64,000 nt of DNA from Thiothrix fructosivorans (GCF_017349355.1 NZ_JAFMPM010000006.1:930001-994000); one strand, 5' to 3'; positions 1 to 10,026 are shown, counted from the stretch's first letter. Notes: generated from the sequence alone by a model not told the origin. A program made the numbers and translations.

Positions 1-1
1 G

Positions 2-934
2 CCGCCGACCGATAGCGAAGCGGCTTTCAAGGCGCTGGAGTCGATTCTGGAAGGCGCGTCGCCGGATGATGCCGCTGCTTTGAAAGCGGCATTGTTACGT
101 TGGCAGAAGTACGAAGCCAAGATGCCAGTTAGTCCCGATGACGAATTGGTGGATGATTGGCGCAGCGCGGTTTACCCGTACAAAAATCGCTTGTCGCGCA
201 AGTCGTATGAAAAACAGAAATACCACCTGCAAGTCGAATTACTCAAGCTGCAAGCGTGGGTACGCGAAACGGGGCAACGCGTGGTGATTTTGTTTGAAGG
301 GCGCGATGCGGCGGGCAAGGGCGGCGCGATCAAACGTTTCATGGAACACCTCAATCCGCGTGGTGCGCGTGTCGTCGCGCTGGAGAAACCGACCGAAATG
401 GAACGTGGGCAATGGTATTTTCAGCGTTACATTCAACATTTGCCGTCAGCGGGTGAAATCGTGCTGATGGATCGCTCGTGGTACAACCGTGCAGGCGTTG
501 AGCGCGTCATGGGTTTCTGTAACGAAGCGGAATACCTTGCGTTTATGCGCCAAGCACCCGAATTGGAACGCCATCTGGCGAATAGCGGTATTCACCTGAT
601 CAAGTTCTGGTTCTCGGTGAGCCGCAAAGAACAGCGTCGCCGTTTCAAAGAACGCGAAATTCACCCGCTCAAGCAGTGGAAACTTAGCCCGATTGACTTG
701 GCATCCCTCGAAAAATGGGATGAGTATGGCAAGGCGAAAGAGGCGATGTTCTTCCACACCGATACCTCAGAATGCCCGTGGATTATCGTGAAATCGGACT
801 GCAAAAAACGGGCGCGTCTCAATGCGATGCGTTACGTGCTGAACAAGATGGATTACAAAGGCAAAGACCTGCGTAATATCAGCCAAGCCGACCCACTGAT
901 TGTGGGTCGTGCCAGCTTTAGCAATAACAGCTAA
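2..934 (+). CDS. ppk2: Polyphosphate kinase 2 (PPK2), 5'-truncated by window edge
   Basis: PPK2 enzymes transfer phosphate between polyphosphate and nucleotides in the cytoplasm. The reading frame is open back to base 2 with no clear start, so the gene begins before the window; a TTG at 80 is only an internal candidate. The visible part carries a P-loop (GRDAAGKGGAIKR), the Walker B/lid motif DRSWYNRAG, and the family segment KFWFSVSRKEQRRRF followed by KQWKLSPID. At roughly 285 or more residues it fits a single-domain PPK2. The stop at 932-934 lies 4 bases from the convergent transglycosylase gene. The preferred nucleotide (ADP or GDP synthesis, or AMP phosphorylation) cannot be read from the sequence. 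Confidence 0.93.
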   Translation, partial: PPTDSEAAFKALESILEGASPDDAAALKAALLRWQKYEAKMPVSPDDELVDDWRSAVYPYKNRLSRKSYEKQKYHLQVELLKLQAWVRETGQRVVILFEGRDAAGKGGAIKRFMEHLNPRGARVVALEKPTEMERGQWYFQRYIQHLPSAGEIVLMDRSWYNRAGVERVMGFCNEAEYLAFMRQAPELERHLANSGIHLIKFWFSVSRKEQRRRFKEREIHPLKQWKLSPIDLASLEKWDEYGKAKEAMFFHTDTSECPWIIVKSDCKKRARLNAMRYVLNKMDYKGKDLRNISQADPLIVGRASFSNNS

Positions 935-938
935 ACGC

Positions 939-1730
939 TTAGTTGAGTCGCAACACCTGTCCCGCTTGAATCGTATAGGGTGCGGACAGGTTGTTGATCT
1001 TAATAATTTTATTGACATGTACGCCGGTATTGCGCATCGCGGCATACACAGTATCGCCTGCTTTGGCAGTGTACGTGCTTGTCGGCAAATCTGCCCACGG
1101 CAAAGCGGTCGTGCTGGCACTGAGTGTGGTGGCTTTCCATGAGGCTTTGCGGAAGACGGGTTGCTTGGCAACTGTCGTGGTTGTGACGTTAGCAACAAGG
1201 GGTGTTGCGAAGGCTGTTTCGCCTTTGCCGGAAAACTTGCCGTAGGCTTGCATCACTTTGCTGACGTAGTATTTGTTAGGAATGCGTCCAGTGGGTTTGA
1301 TACGCCCTTCGCCTGCATTATAGGCAGCCACGGTACGTTGCACATTGCCGCTGTAACGTTGCAATAAGTAGCTGAGGTAGCGTGCGCCGCCGTTGATATT
1401 TTGTTGGGCGCTGTAGCCGTTGCGGATATTGAAACGCCGTGCGGTGGCGGGCATCAGTTGCATCAAGCCTTTTTCACCGAGCGAGCCACGCGCCTTGCTG
1501 CGGAAACAACTTTCCACCGTAATCACGGCTTTGATCAGGCTAGTGCTAACGCCGTGTTGGCTGGCGGCGGATTGAATGGTGGGTTGGAACGCGCTGGCAC
1601 GTTCCTGCAAATTGTCGCTGCTGAGGGTTTGGCAACCAGCGGCGTGCACGGGGTTGAAGGCTACGTTGATTAACGTAATGAGTGCTGCCGTCAGCGTAAC
1701 GCTAACAGCAGATAAGACACCCTTGTTCAT
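939..1730 (-). CDS. Lytic transglycosylase, SLT domain plus C-terminal LysM
   Basis: This 263-residue exported peptidoglycan hydrolase cleaves glycan strands in the periplasm. It has an N-terminal signal peptide (about residues 1-31, ending HAA). An SLT/goose-lysozyme-like domain follows, with the catalytic Glu at about residue 73 (TVESCF), then GLMQLMPATARRF and AAYNAGEGRI. After a Thr/Ala-rich linker, one LysM domain (about residues 219-262, beginning YTAKAGDTVY) should bind glycan. It converges on the PPK2 gene with 4 bases between the stops. Its exact cellular role (recycling or secretion-system assembly) is not shown by its neighbours. Confidence 0.92.
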   Translation of the reverse strand: MNKGVLSAVSVTLTAALITLINVAFNPVHAAGCQTLSSDNLQERASAFQPTIQSAASQHGVSTSLIKAVITVESCFRSKARGSLGEKGLMQLMPATARRFNIRNGYSAQQNINGGARYLSYLLQRYSGNVQRTVAAYNAGEGRIKPTGRIPNKYYVSKVMQAYGKFSGKGETAFATPLVANVTTTTVAKQPVFRKASWKATTLSASTTALPWADLPTSTYTAKAGDTVYAAMRNTGVHVNKIIKINNLSAPYTIQAGQVLRLN

Positions 1731-1798
1731 ATTAGGTTCACTTTGTTGTGGTCGAAGCGAACCTTTTAAGCAAAAATGTTGTGCTGGTCAATCAAAAT

Positions 1799-2032
1799 TT
1801 AAGCTAAAGCGCGGTAGCGTTCCATCAGGGTATTGGTCACTTGTGTGACTAGCGGTTGCGCATCGGGGTCAATTAATTCGTGAATAAAATCCAATTCATC
1901 CAGCACGCGGTCAATCTTGTCGCGGGTGTCATAGCTGGCTAACGCTTCCGAAATTTTCTGCAAATGCTTGTGCGGATTGTCGGCAATGCCAGCAATGCCT
2001 TTCATGCTGTCTTGAATAATGCCGTCTTGCAT
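1799..2032 (-). CDS. Small conserved-looking protein of unknown function (77 aa)
   Basis: I do not recognise this family. The protein is short, soluble and mostly helical by composition, with acidic stretches (DKIDRVLDELDFIHELIDPD) and no signal peptide or membrane segment. The ATG at 2030-2032 is preceded at good spacing by AAGGAG on the minus strand, which supports a real gene. It lies downstream of the DUF1501 gene on the same strand, separated by 156 bases that contain several small inverted repeats, so it probably has its own promoter. Confidence 0.7.
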   Translation of the reverse strand: MQDGIIQDSMKGIAGIADNPHKHLQKISEALASYDTRDKIDRVLDELDFIHELIDPDAQPLVTQVTNTLMERYRALA

Positions 2033-2188
2033 GGTGTGTGCTCCTTGGGGGTTATGTCATTCGGTTCAGCAACTGAGTTGCCGCTTCCTGTGCGCCAGTG
2101 GGGAATACTAGCGGTTTTCCCCAAGGTATTTCCAGTAATGTCAGAATTTTAAAGGCGGATGCGTTCACGCAATACCTTTGCGGTAGCG

Positions 2189-3856
2189 TTATGCAAAGAG
2201 TCCATTGAAATAAGCACTATCAGCAACACCCTTTTGGGTTTCAAAATGAGACAAATTAGGAAAAATACTAGCAAGCATGGATTCGTTAGCACCAAACCAG
2301 CGACATAGTGTCGCATTAAGCTGATCTTGCGCAAGACCGGGGATCATTCTGCCTTGCTTATCGTGATCATCAGTTCCCGCCAGCGTTACGTCAGGTAAAC
2401 GCCCGATCATTTGCCCGCCTTGAAAATTACCCACAGCACCCTGCCCATCGCCGCCCATGACAATGTGGTGCGCACCCCAAGCATGATCAGTGCCATCACC
2501 GTTGTTACTCATCGTGCGCCCGAAATCAGACATGGTAAACGTCGTTACTTTATTGGCGTGACCTAGCTCCTCAAGTGCCTTCTGAAACTTCCATAGACCT
2601 ACGCTTAGTTCACGCAATAACAATGGGTGTTTAGATGCCTGCGTTGCATGGGTATCAAATCCACCCAAGCTGACCAGAAAAATTTGACGATTAAAAGCGT
2701 TATTATTAAATTTTCCCGTCGCTGCCAAATGAATCATTTTTGCGACAGCTTCCAATTGTGAAATCAGTCCACCTTGAATAGATCCTTTAAACCCCAAATA
2801 GTTCGGAGACAATTGACTAAATAAGGGTTCACCATAAGAACCTGTTGATTGATATGTTATGTTATTGGTTGTCCATGTGCTATAAAGTTGATCAAACGTA
2901 TTAAATGATTTTTGTGACATACTGGCGTAAACACGTTGAAACTCATCCTCTGCATTAAAGGTGTTGGTTGAGTCAAAACTAACTTTTCCAGATGGTGATG
3001 TATTTTCAATACCCGACAGTGCTTTAAAAACAGCAATTCTGTCATCACTAGGAGCACCACTACCTGCGACCATTTCAGTATAACGGGGTGGTGTACTAGG
3101 GTTAAGAATCAATGGCGATGATTTATTCCCAATTAGCATCCGGTCATTCCCAGAATAAGAAATATTCAAACCTAATGGGGAGTTACTGTTAATTCCCTGC
3201 CATTGATCAGCAATCTTACCTGCCCAACCAATACCGGTTAAATTATCAGCTTGTCCGGTTTGTAAAATACGCTGCTGGTGATTATGAGCAAATAGGAAAA
3301 CGGGTAATTTTGCAGTTTTAGCTAATATTTGAGCGCGATTAACCGGTTGCACCAATGTGCCAATATTAGCAATGACGGAAGCTTTATTGTCGTTAATCAG
3401 TTGAGCCAACTCTGGCATGACGGCATTGACACCAAGCTCAATACCTTTACCCGATAGCCCATAAAAACCTTTGAGGTAAGCAGTTTCCTCTGAACCGTTA
3501 ACATAATAGGGGTTAGCCGAATCAATACCTAAGTTTCCATGATTTAAGTTAGTGCCGCCAGTAGCAATAGTGTTCAAGTCTAAGGGATTGTTTGTTATTG
3601 CTAAACTCCCACGAGTCGCGGCATAAGCAGCATATCCTGTTTTTGCATCACCCCCGATCGGTAATAACATATTGAAACTGTCATTACCACCTTTTAAAAA
3701 AACGCATACCAGTGCTTTGTAATCAGAAAATCCCGGTGCAGTTGCTGCGGCTTTTTGCATGAGAGCCAGTTGCCCAACGGTGCCTAACGCACTAGACCCA
3801 AGCAGTAACTTCAAAAAATGACGACGACTGTACAAATCATGCTGATGCGACATCAC
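2189..3856 (-). CDS. DUF1501 family Tat-exported protein
   Basis: This 555-residue protein begins with a twin-arginine signal (SRRHFLKLLLG, then a hydrophobic stretch ending AAATA), so it is probably exported folded. DUF1501 proteins belong to the alkaline-phosphatase/sulfatase-like superfamily but have no established function. Typical family segments are VCVFLKGGNDSFNMLLP near the N terminus, FLVSLGGFDTHATQ in the middle and TMSDFGRTMSNNGDGTDHAWGAHH near residues 450-475. It lies 10 bases after the DUF1800 gene, the usual partner of this family. Base composition looks AT-richer than the flanking housekeeping genes. Expression may have been lost because two insertion sequences lie upstream in the same operon. 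Confidence 0.88.
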   Translation of the reverse strand: MMSHQHDLYSRRHFLKLLLGSSALGTVGQLALMQKAAATAPGFSDYKALVCVFLKGGNDSFNMLLPIGGDAKTGYAAYAATRGSLAITNNPLDLNTIATGGTNLNHGNLGIDSANPYYVNGSEETAYLKGFYGLSGKGIELGVNAVMPELAQLINDNKASVIANIGTLVQPVNRAQILAKTAKLPVFLFAHNHQQRILQTGQADNLTGIGWAGKIADQWQGINSNSPLGLNISYSGNDRMLIGNKSSPLILNPSTPPRYTEMVAGSGAPSDDRIAVFKALSGIENTSPSGKVSFDSTNTFNAEDEFQRVYASMSQKSFNTFDQLYSTWTTNNITYQSTGSYGEPLFSQLSPNYLGFKGSIQGGLISQLEAVAKMIHLAATGKFNNNAFNRQIFLVSLGGFDTHATQASKHPLLLRELSVGLWKFQKALEELGHANKVTTFTMSDFGRTMSNNGDGTDHAWGAHHIVMGGDGQGAVGNFQGGQMIGRLPDVTLAGTDDHDKQGRMIPGLAQDQLNATLCRWFGANESMLASIFPNLSHFETQKGVADSAYFNGLFA

Positions 3857-3866
3857 TGTGCTCTCC

Positions 3867-5684
3867 TTATTTCTGTATCATAAATGCATTGGATGCGACA
3901 ATAAGTCGGACAGCATCTTTGATGTTAACCCACGCTTCTAAGAAATTATCCGAGTATTGAGAACCTGTGCCATTCATCAAATATAGCTTCAAGGCAGCTC
4001 TATATTCTGTTGTCATAGATCCCCCTAAAAGTAATTGATTGAGATGTTCCAACAAAACATCAATTGCCTGCGCTTTATAACGTATGCCAGTAGATGGGTT
4101 CTTTAACTCCATATTAGTAAAGTCTTTATTGCTATCACCATCCAAGGCTTGTTCATAAATTTCCAATTCTTTATCAAAGTTTATTAGCCATAACTCGCCC
4201 GAAAAATAGTTTTTACTTTTAGCGTAATCACTTAATATTTTCTTATTGATTTTTTCGATCTTATTTTTCTCATAATTATTCATGGTATTGAAGATGCGGT
4301 TATTGATTTCAACCAATATTTGGTCTGTTTGGATTTGTAGTTCTGGTGCAACCAGTTGGTTGTCGCTGAAATAAGAATCACTGGGTATGAAATCAGAGCT
4401 ATAAAAATTGAAAACAGACGATGCACGCAATGGCGCTTGCCCCAGTTGACTTTGCGGTGCCCGATACCAATAAACTCCGTTGACAGGTGTTGTGTTATCG
4501 CGACTAATCCAGCCATTCAGCGGCTGCACTTGAAAGGCTCTTAGGAATTGAGTCAACGCTAAAATAGGCTCTTTTGCTTTCCCAAAGGTTGCTGCTTGTG
4601 CTGTGGTAATACTACGTGCTTCTTCATCTAATAGAATAGCACGCACCACAGCTTTCAAGTCACCCCGGATACCTGATCCATTGTTGTTGAAAACAGACGC
4701 TATTCTAGCTATATAAGCAGATGAAGGGTTAGAAGTAACTAAACGCATAATTAGATGGCGACTAACAAATGGACTAACATTGGGATGCTGGAATAACAGA
4801 TCTAACGCTGCATCCAGACCACTACCATCTGTACCTGACGTCAGAGAAAAACGTTTTCCCATAATGGTCACGTAGCCATCACCACTTTCAGCGACTTCAT
4901 TTTCATGCTCAGACGGGGTGAATTCCATATAAGTGGTGTAATTACCTTGGGTACTGCCCCGATGACCGTAGCGGGTATTGCCGACTAAATCCCAGCCTGT
5001 CATAACTTTTGCCATTTCACTTACATCTTCTTGGGTGTAAGTGGGAACAACATTGCTGCCAGAATCAGGATAAGTGTCGGCATTACCATCACGATTCGGT
5101 GAACCATCAAGATTTAGCTCATACAAACCAATACTGAATAATTGGATGAGTTCACGAGCAAAATTTTCGTCTGGGCGGGTTGCCGCTTTTAGGTCAGCTT
5201 TACGATTACCTTGGTGAGAAAGATATATTCCCATGGCTGGGCTGCGAGCCACTTCACCTAATAAAGTTCGATAATTACCGAACGCATTACGCGCCATAAT
5301 ATCGTAGTAAAACGCCAAACCTTCGCCGCGCTGATCAAGTGGTGCTTCAACGTGTGATACTACTAATAACTGGCTCAAAGCGTAAGCTATACGCTGACGT
5401 AATGGGTCACTGCCATGTGCTGTATTAACAGGATGTCCTAATGCATTTTCCCACCACGCCGCCATTTGGTAATCATTTACGTTGCTTGATGCTGCTGTTT
5501 GATTGAAAACAGTATTTACTGTCCAGTCTTTAGTGGGTTCTGCGCCTAAAGCGATATTAATAGTGCGTTCTAAATGAGTTTGGTGTGTATCTTGAGTGTT
5601 ATCATACGCAGAGGTTTTAGCAAGCTGTTGATCTACCCAACTCTCAGCACCTATTTTCATGACCTCCTGAATAGTATCTGAAGT
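3867..5684 (-). pseudogene. DUF1800 protein, 3' fragment, split from its start by IS66
   Basis: This is the C-terminal, about 600-codon part of a DUF1800 protein. From TIQEVMKIGAESWVDQQL onward it reads as a continuous DUF1800 domain, with segments such as RPDENFARELIQLFSIGLYEL, VMTGWDL and FVSRHLIMRLVTSNPS. The in-frame start upstream (to 5885) would lie inside the insertion sequence and encode unrelated residues. Removing the IS and one 8-bp duplication rejoins this frame exactly with the fragment at 7325-8556, restoring FGPTSDTIQEV, the normal DUF1800 N-terminal motif, in a predicted protein of 1013 residues. The domain often occurs with DUF1501 (immediately downstream); its function is unknown. 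No secondary mutations were seen, so the break looks recent. Confidence 0.9.
5677..5684. repeat. Target-site duplication of the IS66 element, left copy
   Basis: The 8-bp sequence TCTGAAGT sits immediately outside the left end of the element. An identical copy lies outside the right end at 7325-7332. Eight-base duplications are the norm for IS66-family insertion. Confidence 0.93.
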
Positions 5685-7324
5685 GTAATTGATCACATCC
5701 CCACCCCTTGCGGTAAAGCGGGCAGGGCAAAGCCAGCGCGGGCAGCGGTAATAACACTGGCAAGATAAGCCAAGGCAGACTGTCCACGTTTGCGGCAAGT
5801 ACCGATGATGCTGGCCAGCATGGCAAACGCACGGCTCCCCGTAGCACTCTTTGTGCCATGGTTGGTTTTGCGCAGGATCACCCAATGGCGCAACGCCCGC
5901 TCAGCCTCATTATTGGTCAAGGGAAGCCACGGGTGGTCAAGGATTCGGAAAATGGCATCCCAATCATTGATGAACTCTTTCGCCAGTGCCGCCGTCTTGT
6001 CATGGGCAGATACGGCATGGATCAAGCATAATGCCCTGAATTCCAGGAGTTTTGCCTGATGGCGTTGACGGATCACGTCGGTTTGCGTCCCCACCGTGCC
6101 GCCTGCTGCCCGCCAAGCGTAAATGTCGTCCTGTAATACCCTCAGCCAAGCGAGGGTGAAGTTGCCAAACGTCCGCCCGTCTTTGTCCAGTGATTCTGCC
6201 AGCCCACGGGCTTTGCGGATCAGGTGCGCCCAGCAACGCAAGCGTTTGGGGTGGTGGCGGTAAGCGGCATAGCCATCACTCATCAGCCAGCCCCCAAAGT
6301 GGGGGCTAATCACGTTGTCGAGCATTTCAATGGTGCGCTGCCCTACGTAGAAACAAACGCTGAGGGTGGTGACGAATGTCCATAGCCACAGGGCTTCGCC
6401 ACGCTCTTTCCAAGAGGTTTCATCAATATACAGCACCCCGCCGTCAGCGGTGGCTTCTGCCAACAGCCCTTCCACCAAGGCATCTTCCAATGGAGAAGCA
6501 CTCGCGGCTGCTTCCTCAAAACATTGCTGCAACACCCCGACACTTAGGGGAATGCCCAACACCTCCCGCAACAGTTCTTGTGTGCCACGCAGTGACAAGC
6601 GTGAGCGCAGCCGTAGGTGGACAATAAGTGCCGCCAGATTGCCCCCAATCAGCCGCCACTCGCCCACATCAACCTCCGGGTATAACGGGTCGGGAGCTTG
6701 GCGATGCGGGATATGGCGGCTCACATGACCGCAGGTGCATACGCTATCGTGAAGGTGGTGGCGGGTGGTGATGACGGTCAGTCCGGGGTTCCCATCCGTG
6801 CCAAACTGGATGTCCACACTGTCATAGGCGGTATAAATACGGGAGACAGCCGCATCCAGGGACCTGCCACAGGCTTCACATCGGCTGGGGTAATGGTGTT
6901 CGTCTGCATTGATGGGCGGATGCCATACCCGACCATAACCCGGTGCGCCGGGTTGTTTACCCGCTTTGCGTTTGGCTGGTTGGGCTGGCTTTGTGCCCGC
7001 CACAGCTTCTGGTTCCGGGGTTGGCTTTCCTCTGGCTGCACCCACCCCTTCTGTTTCGGGCAAAGCCACCGTTTTGGGTGACGTTTCCCACGGGAAACCG
7101 CTGCTGGGTGGTTTGGAGGAGTTGTTGGAGTTTTGGTTGATCTGTTCCCGCGCTTCTTTCAGGTCATGCAACAACTTGGTCGACAGGTGCAGCAGTTCCT
7201 CCGGCGTGAGCTTGGCAAGGTACTGGCTGTTAAGCTGTTTGAGGCTGTGGTCTTTCAGTTGTTGGGTCATCGGGGGAGTGTCGCAAATTTAGTGCGTTTG
7301 GGTAAGGGGGGACTGTTCAGTTAC
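5685..7324 (-). mobile_element. IS66-family insertion sequence, complete, 1640 bp
   Basis: The ends are set by an 8-bp target duplication (TCTGAAGT) and imperfect terminal inverted repeats that both begin GTAA. The left end reads GTAATTGATCACATCCCC inward. The right end, on the other strand, reads GTAACTGAACAGTCCCCC. GTAA ends and 8-bp duplications are typical of IS66. It carries one transposase gene (tnpC type) and no tnpA or tnpB accessory frames, as in single-gene IS66 relatives. It interrupts the DUF1800 gene near the start of its DUF1800 domain. Confidence 0.93.
5693..7270 (-). CDS. IS66-family transposase (TnpC type)
   Basis: This 525-residue DDE transposase catalyses movement of the surrounding element. 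The N terminus has a helical segment followed by NSNNSSKPPSSGFPW, a linker typical of IS66 TnpC. A zinc-binding region follows (CEACGRSLD, then CTCG). The catalytic core includes YIDETSW, MSDGYAAYRHH with CWAHLIRKAR, and the C-terminal TNNEAERALRHWVI, which holds the catalytic Glu. The gene occupies almost the whole element and is intact, so it may still be active. Its stop lies 8 bases from the left end. Confidence 0.95.
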   Translation of the reverse strand: MTQQLKDHSLKQLNSQYLAKLTPEELLHLSTKLLHDLKEAREQINQNSNNSSKPPSSGFPWETSPKTVALPETEGVGAARGKPTPEPEAVAGTKPAQPAKRKAGKQPGAPGYGRVWHPPINADEHHYPSRCEACGRSLDAAVSRIYTAYDSVDIQFGTDGNPGLTVITTRHHLHDSVCTCGHVSRHIPHRQAPDPLYPEVDVGEWRLIGGNLAALIVHLRLRSRLSLRGTQELLREVLGIPLSVGVLQQCFEEAAASASPLEDALVEGLLAEATADGGVLYIDETSWKERGEALWLWTFVTTLSVCFYVGQRTIEMLDNVISPHFGGWLMSDGYAAYRHHPKRLRCWAHLIRKARGLAESLDKDGRTFGNFTLAWLRVLQDDIYAWRAAGGTVGTQTDVIRQRHQAKLLEFRALCLIHAVSAHDKTAALAKEFINDWDAIFRILDHPWLPLTNNEAERALRHWVILRKTNHGTKSATGSRAFAMLASIIGTCRKRGQSALAYLASVITAARAGFALPALPQGVGM

Positions 7325-7332
7325 TCTGAAGT
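7325..7332. repeat. Target-site duplication of the IS66 element, right copy
   Basis: This is a second exact copy of TCTGAAGT, immediately outside the right terminal repeat, paired with the copy at 5677-5684. Confidence 0.93.
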
Positions 7333-8556
7333 TGGTCCGAAGCTCGCCTGTACCAACAGGCGATGGGCTTCTGAATACGCGAGAGCAAATTCTTTTACTT
7401 CTAAATCAAAAGCGGTAAGACTAGCCGAACCACCTTTGTTATCACTCACTGAGATAACAATACCCCGTGTGATGCCAATGTTTTCTAATGCAGGATTGCC
7501 ACTGAGCGCTCCCGTTTTTTGATCGAACGTTGCCCATGATGGTTTGTTGGTAATATTAAAAGCTAAAGTATCACTATCAGGATCATGTGCTACTGGCATA
7601 AAATAATACGATTGACCGACAACAACCTTAGGTAATGGCGTACCTGAAAGTGTAGGCAGGCGGTTAGATGTTACAACTTGCAGTTCAAACGCAGGTAAGC
7701 TTACCGAATTTTTACCATCACTAACGGTAATCGTGACTGTACTAACACCGCCATTTTTAGCGGTCGGTGTACCTGTTAATGCGCCTGTTTTACTGTCAAA
7801 TTTCGCCCATGAAGGTTTGCCTTGAATAGTAAATTTAAGTGTATCGCCATTAGGGTCAGAGGCAGTAGGAATAAATCGGTAAGCTTTGCCAACGATAGCC
7901 GTTTTATCCGGTATGCCGCTAATGGTTGGAGGTAAATTGTCTACGCGGATGCTGAATTCGGGCAAACTAACTTTATTTTTTCCATCTGATACGGTAATTA
8001 CGATACCGCTGTATACACCTGATTGATTACCTTTAGGTATTCCTGTTAATTCACCTGTTGTAGAACTAAATTTCGCCCAAGCGGGTTTGCGGGTAATACT
8101 GAAGACGAGCTTATCCCCATTGGAATCGGCAGCAATAGGCACAAAACGATAAGTACTACCTGTCACTACCGCTGTATTAGGTATGCCTTCAATAACGGGC
8201 GGTGGATTTTCGACCTGAATACTAAACTCAGGTAAGCTGGTTTTATTTTTTCCATCTGATACCGTGATGATAATACCTTTATAAATACCCGCTTGAGTAC
8301 TTTTGGGCGTTCCTGTCAATGCGCCTGTTGCGGTATCGAATTTAGCCCATGCAGGCTTTTTGACTACAGTGAATTTGAGTTTATCGCCACTATCGGCATC
8401 ACTTGCTATTGGTTGGAAATAATAGGCGGTATTAGCATTGATCGTTGCTTGAGGTGTGCCAGAGATCACTGGCGCTGAATTGTTTGGAACAGCCCATGCG
8501 TAGCTGAACCAAAAAGGCAGCCATATAAGCAAGCTATAGCGTAATTTCTTGTTCAT
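7325..8556 (-). pseudogene. DUF1800 protein, 5' fragment with four Ig-like repeats
   Basis: This is the N-terminal part of the interrupted DUF1800 protein. The ATG at 8554-8556 (MNKKLRYSLLIWLPFW) is preferred over an upstream GTG at 8563-8565, because a GAGG-type ribosome site lies just before it. A signal peptide ends near AWA. Four tandem repeats of about 87 residues follow, each with a PAWAKF or PSWAKF core, TG(A/E)LTGxP and ITVSDGKN; these are putative Ig-like (He_PIG type) modules. The fragment ends RLLVQASFGPTS, the beginning of the DUF1800 domain, then runs two codons into the IS66 end and stops. The remainder lies at 3867-5684. An IS4 element also lies about 55 bases upstream of the start. 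Confidence 0.9.
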
Positions 8557-8611
8557 GCCCCTCACCTACAAGTCTCGCAGCGAATGAATGTTTATCAGCT
8601 ATCTAGCAGCG

Positions 8612-8620
8612 GGTCGAAGC
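8612..8620. repeat. Target-site duplication of the IS4 element, left copy
   Basis: The 9-bp sequence GGTCGAAGC directly precedes the left terminal repeat. It is repeated exactly at 10027-10035. Nine-base duplications are typical of the IS50 group of IS4. Confidence 0.94.
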
Positions 8621-10026
8621 CATCTCCTTATACACAAATCAATCCATTCCCAACTCACTAGCCATCTGAATACCATAAATACAGTCCAGCACTCGTGAAT
8701 AGCCCAACCAGATACTTTTAGCCCCCGGTTCGCCATCGGATTTTCTGCCCAAAAAGCCACCCAGTTCTGCCAGATTGCGGATCACTTGATTGAGGGTAGG
8801 TATGCCATCGGGTAGTGCTTTTTTGCCGAGCCGGAAGGATACTTTCCATTCCAGCGGGTCAAACACCAGATCAGCCGGAAGTTCTGGGCAGGTACGCCCC
8901 AACCGCATCAGAAACATAATCCGCCAAGCCACCATGATGTAGAGCGCGAGGGCTTTTTCGATGCGCTCTTTGGTCTCCAGTTGCAGTTTTTCGACGCGAC
9001 AGCCAACTTTCAGGACATCAAAAAACATTTCGATTTCCCAACGCGCTCGATACCAGTCGATAAGTTCACAGGCAGCATCGGCTGTTTCCACACAACGGTT
9101 GGTGACTAAACGCCAAATGAGGGGCGATTTTCCGGCGGGTGGGTTAATTTCTTTGGCTTGAACCAAGGTCAATAGCATCGGATGCTGACTCTTGGGACGC
9201 AAGGTATAACGTAACACCTTGATTTCTTGTACCACTTTGCGGGGCTTTTCACCCTGCTTGCGCGGTTTGGTAAAGGTGATACGGGTCAACGCCTGTTGTT
9301 GCTCAATGGCATCCCACAGTTTGAGGTCATCTCCTAATGCACGGTTATGTTGCGCCCGTATCAGCAGGTCAGCCGGGTAATTCAAGGCTTGCGCCCGTTG
9401 GAGCAAGTCGTAAAAGTCGCTTTCACGGTCGCCAGCATAGATGAAGCGGTGTTCAGGGCAGCGTGCCGCCAGTTCGGCTACCCGTTCATACCCTTCAATC
9501 CAACGACGGCTTTCTTTGATGCTGGGGTTGGCTTGGTCGGCCGCTTTGCTCAATCCCCGTGACCACATCCACGTATCGGTGATGCCCAACGGCAAACGTT
9601 CTGGGGTAATACACAAGGTCGGATGCAGGTACATCCCGCGTTGCTTATCGTAGGATAACCGCCCCAAGCCCTCGGTTTCCTGTCCATTGAAGTCCAGTTC
9701 GGTCGTATCTTGAATACACAGGATAATCCGCGAGTCTTGTTGACGAATTCGGCACTCTGTCGCTTCAAAGTGGGATGCCATCAAAGCATCATGGCTCACC
9801 GCTTCATTCCAGAAGAAACGGTACGTCGCCAAGGTGCTTGACCAACTCTGGCAAGCCTTGGGGATACTGGATTGGGGCACTTTTAGCATGGCGTTGAGAA
9901 TATGGGCTGCGCGTGTTTCGAGGCGCTTGTCTCCCAAATCAAGATCGGTGAGTTCGCTAGATGACCAGTTCATGGGTGTAAATTGCTTATCTTACATCAG
10001 CTTGGGAACTTGTGTATAAGGAGATG
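8621..10026 (-). mobile_element. IS4-family (IS50 group) insertion sequence, complete, 1406 bp
   Basis: The element is bounded by exact 9-bp duplications (GGTCGAAGC) and a perfect 17-bp terminal inverted repeat, CATCTCCTTATACACAA. The inner part, CTTATACACAAGT at the right end, closely resembles the outer end of IS50/Tn5, which supports placement in that group. It carries one intact transposase gene. It sits between the 5' fragment of the DUF1800 gene and the intergenic region shared with qmcA, and therefore separates the DUF1800-DUF1501 operon from its probable native promoter. Confidence 0.95.
8639..9973 (-). CDS. IS4-family transposase, IS50/Tn5-like
   Basis: This 444-residue transposase resembles Tn5 Tnp. 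The N-terminal region contains DLGDKRLETRAAHIL, like the Tn5 DNA-binding domain. The DDE residues appear in CIQDTTELDF, YAGDRESDFYDLL and the C-terminal WYRARWEIEMFFDVLKVG. That last segment fits the Y-(2)-R-(3)-E-(6)-K signature exactly. The C-terminal part (EWKVSFRLGKKALPDGIPTLNQ) matches the Tn5-type end region. The frame is intact, so the element could be active. Confidence 0.95.
   Translation of the reverse strand: MNWSSSELTDLDLGDKRLETRAAHILNAMLKVPQSSIPKACQSWSSTLATYRFFWNEAVSHDALMASHFEATECRIRQQDSRIILCIQDTTELDFNGQETEGLGRLSYDKQRGMYLHPTLCITPERLPLGITDTWMWSRGLSKAADQANPSIKESRRWIEGYERVAELAARCPEHRFIYAGDRESDFYDLLQRAQALNYPADLLIRAQHNRALGDDLKLWDAIEQQQALTRITFTKPRKQGEKPRKVVQEIKVLRYTLRPKSQHPMLLTLVQAKEINPPAGKSPLIWRLVTNRCVETADAACELIDWYRARWEIEMFFDVLKVGCRVEKLQLETKERIEKALALYIMVAWRIMFLMRLGRTCPELPADLVFDPLEWKVSFRLGKKALPDGIPTLNQVIRNLAELGGFLGRKSDGEPGAKSIWLGYSRVLDCIYGIQMASELGMD

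Noticed and set aside
5685..5885. About 65 extra N-terminal residues on the DUF1800 3' fragment
   Set aside because: They derive from the IS66 element read out of frame, and the sequence is unrelated to the family.
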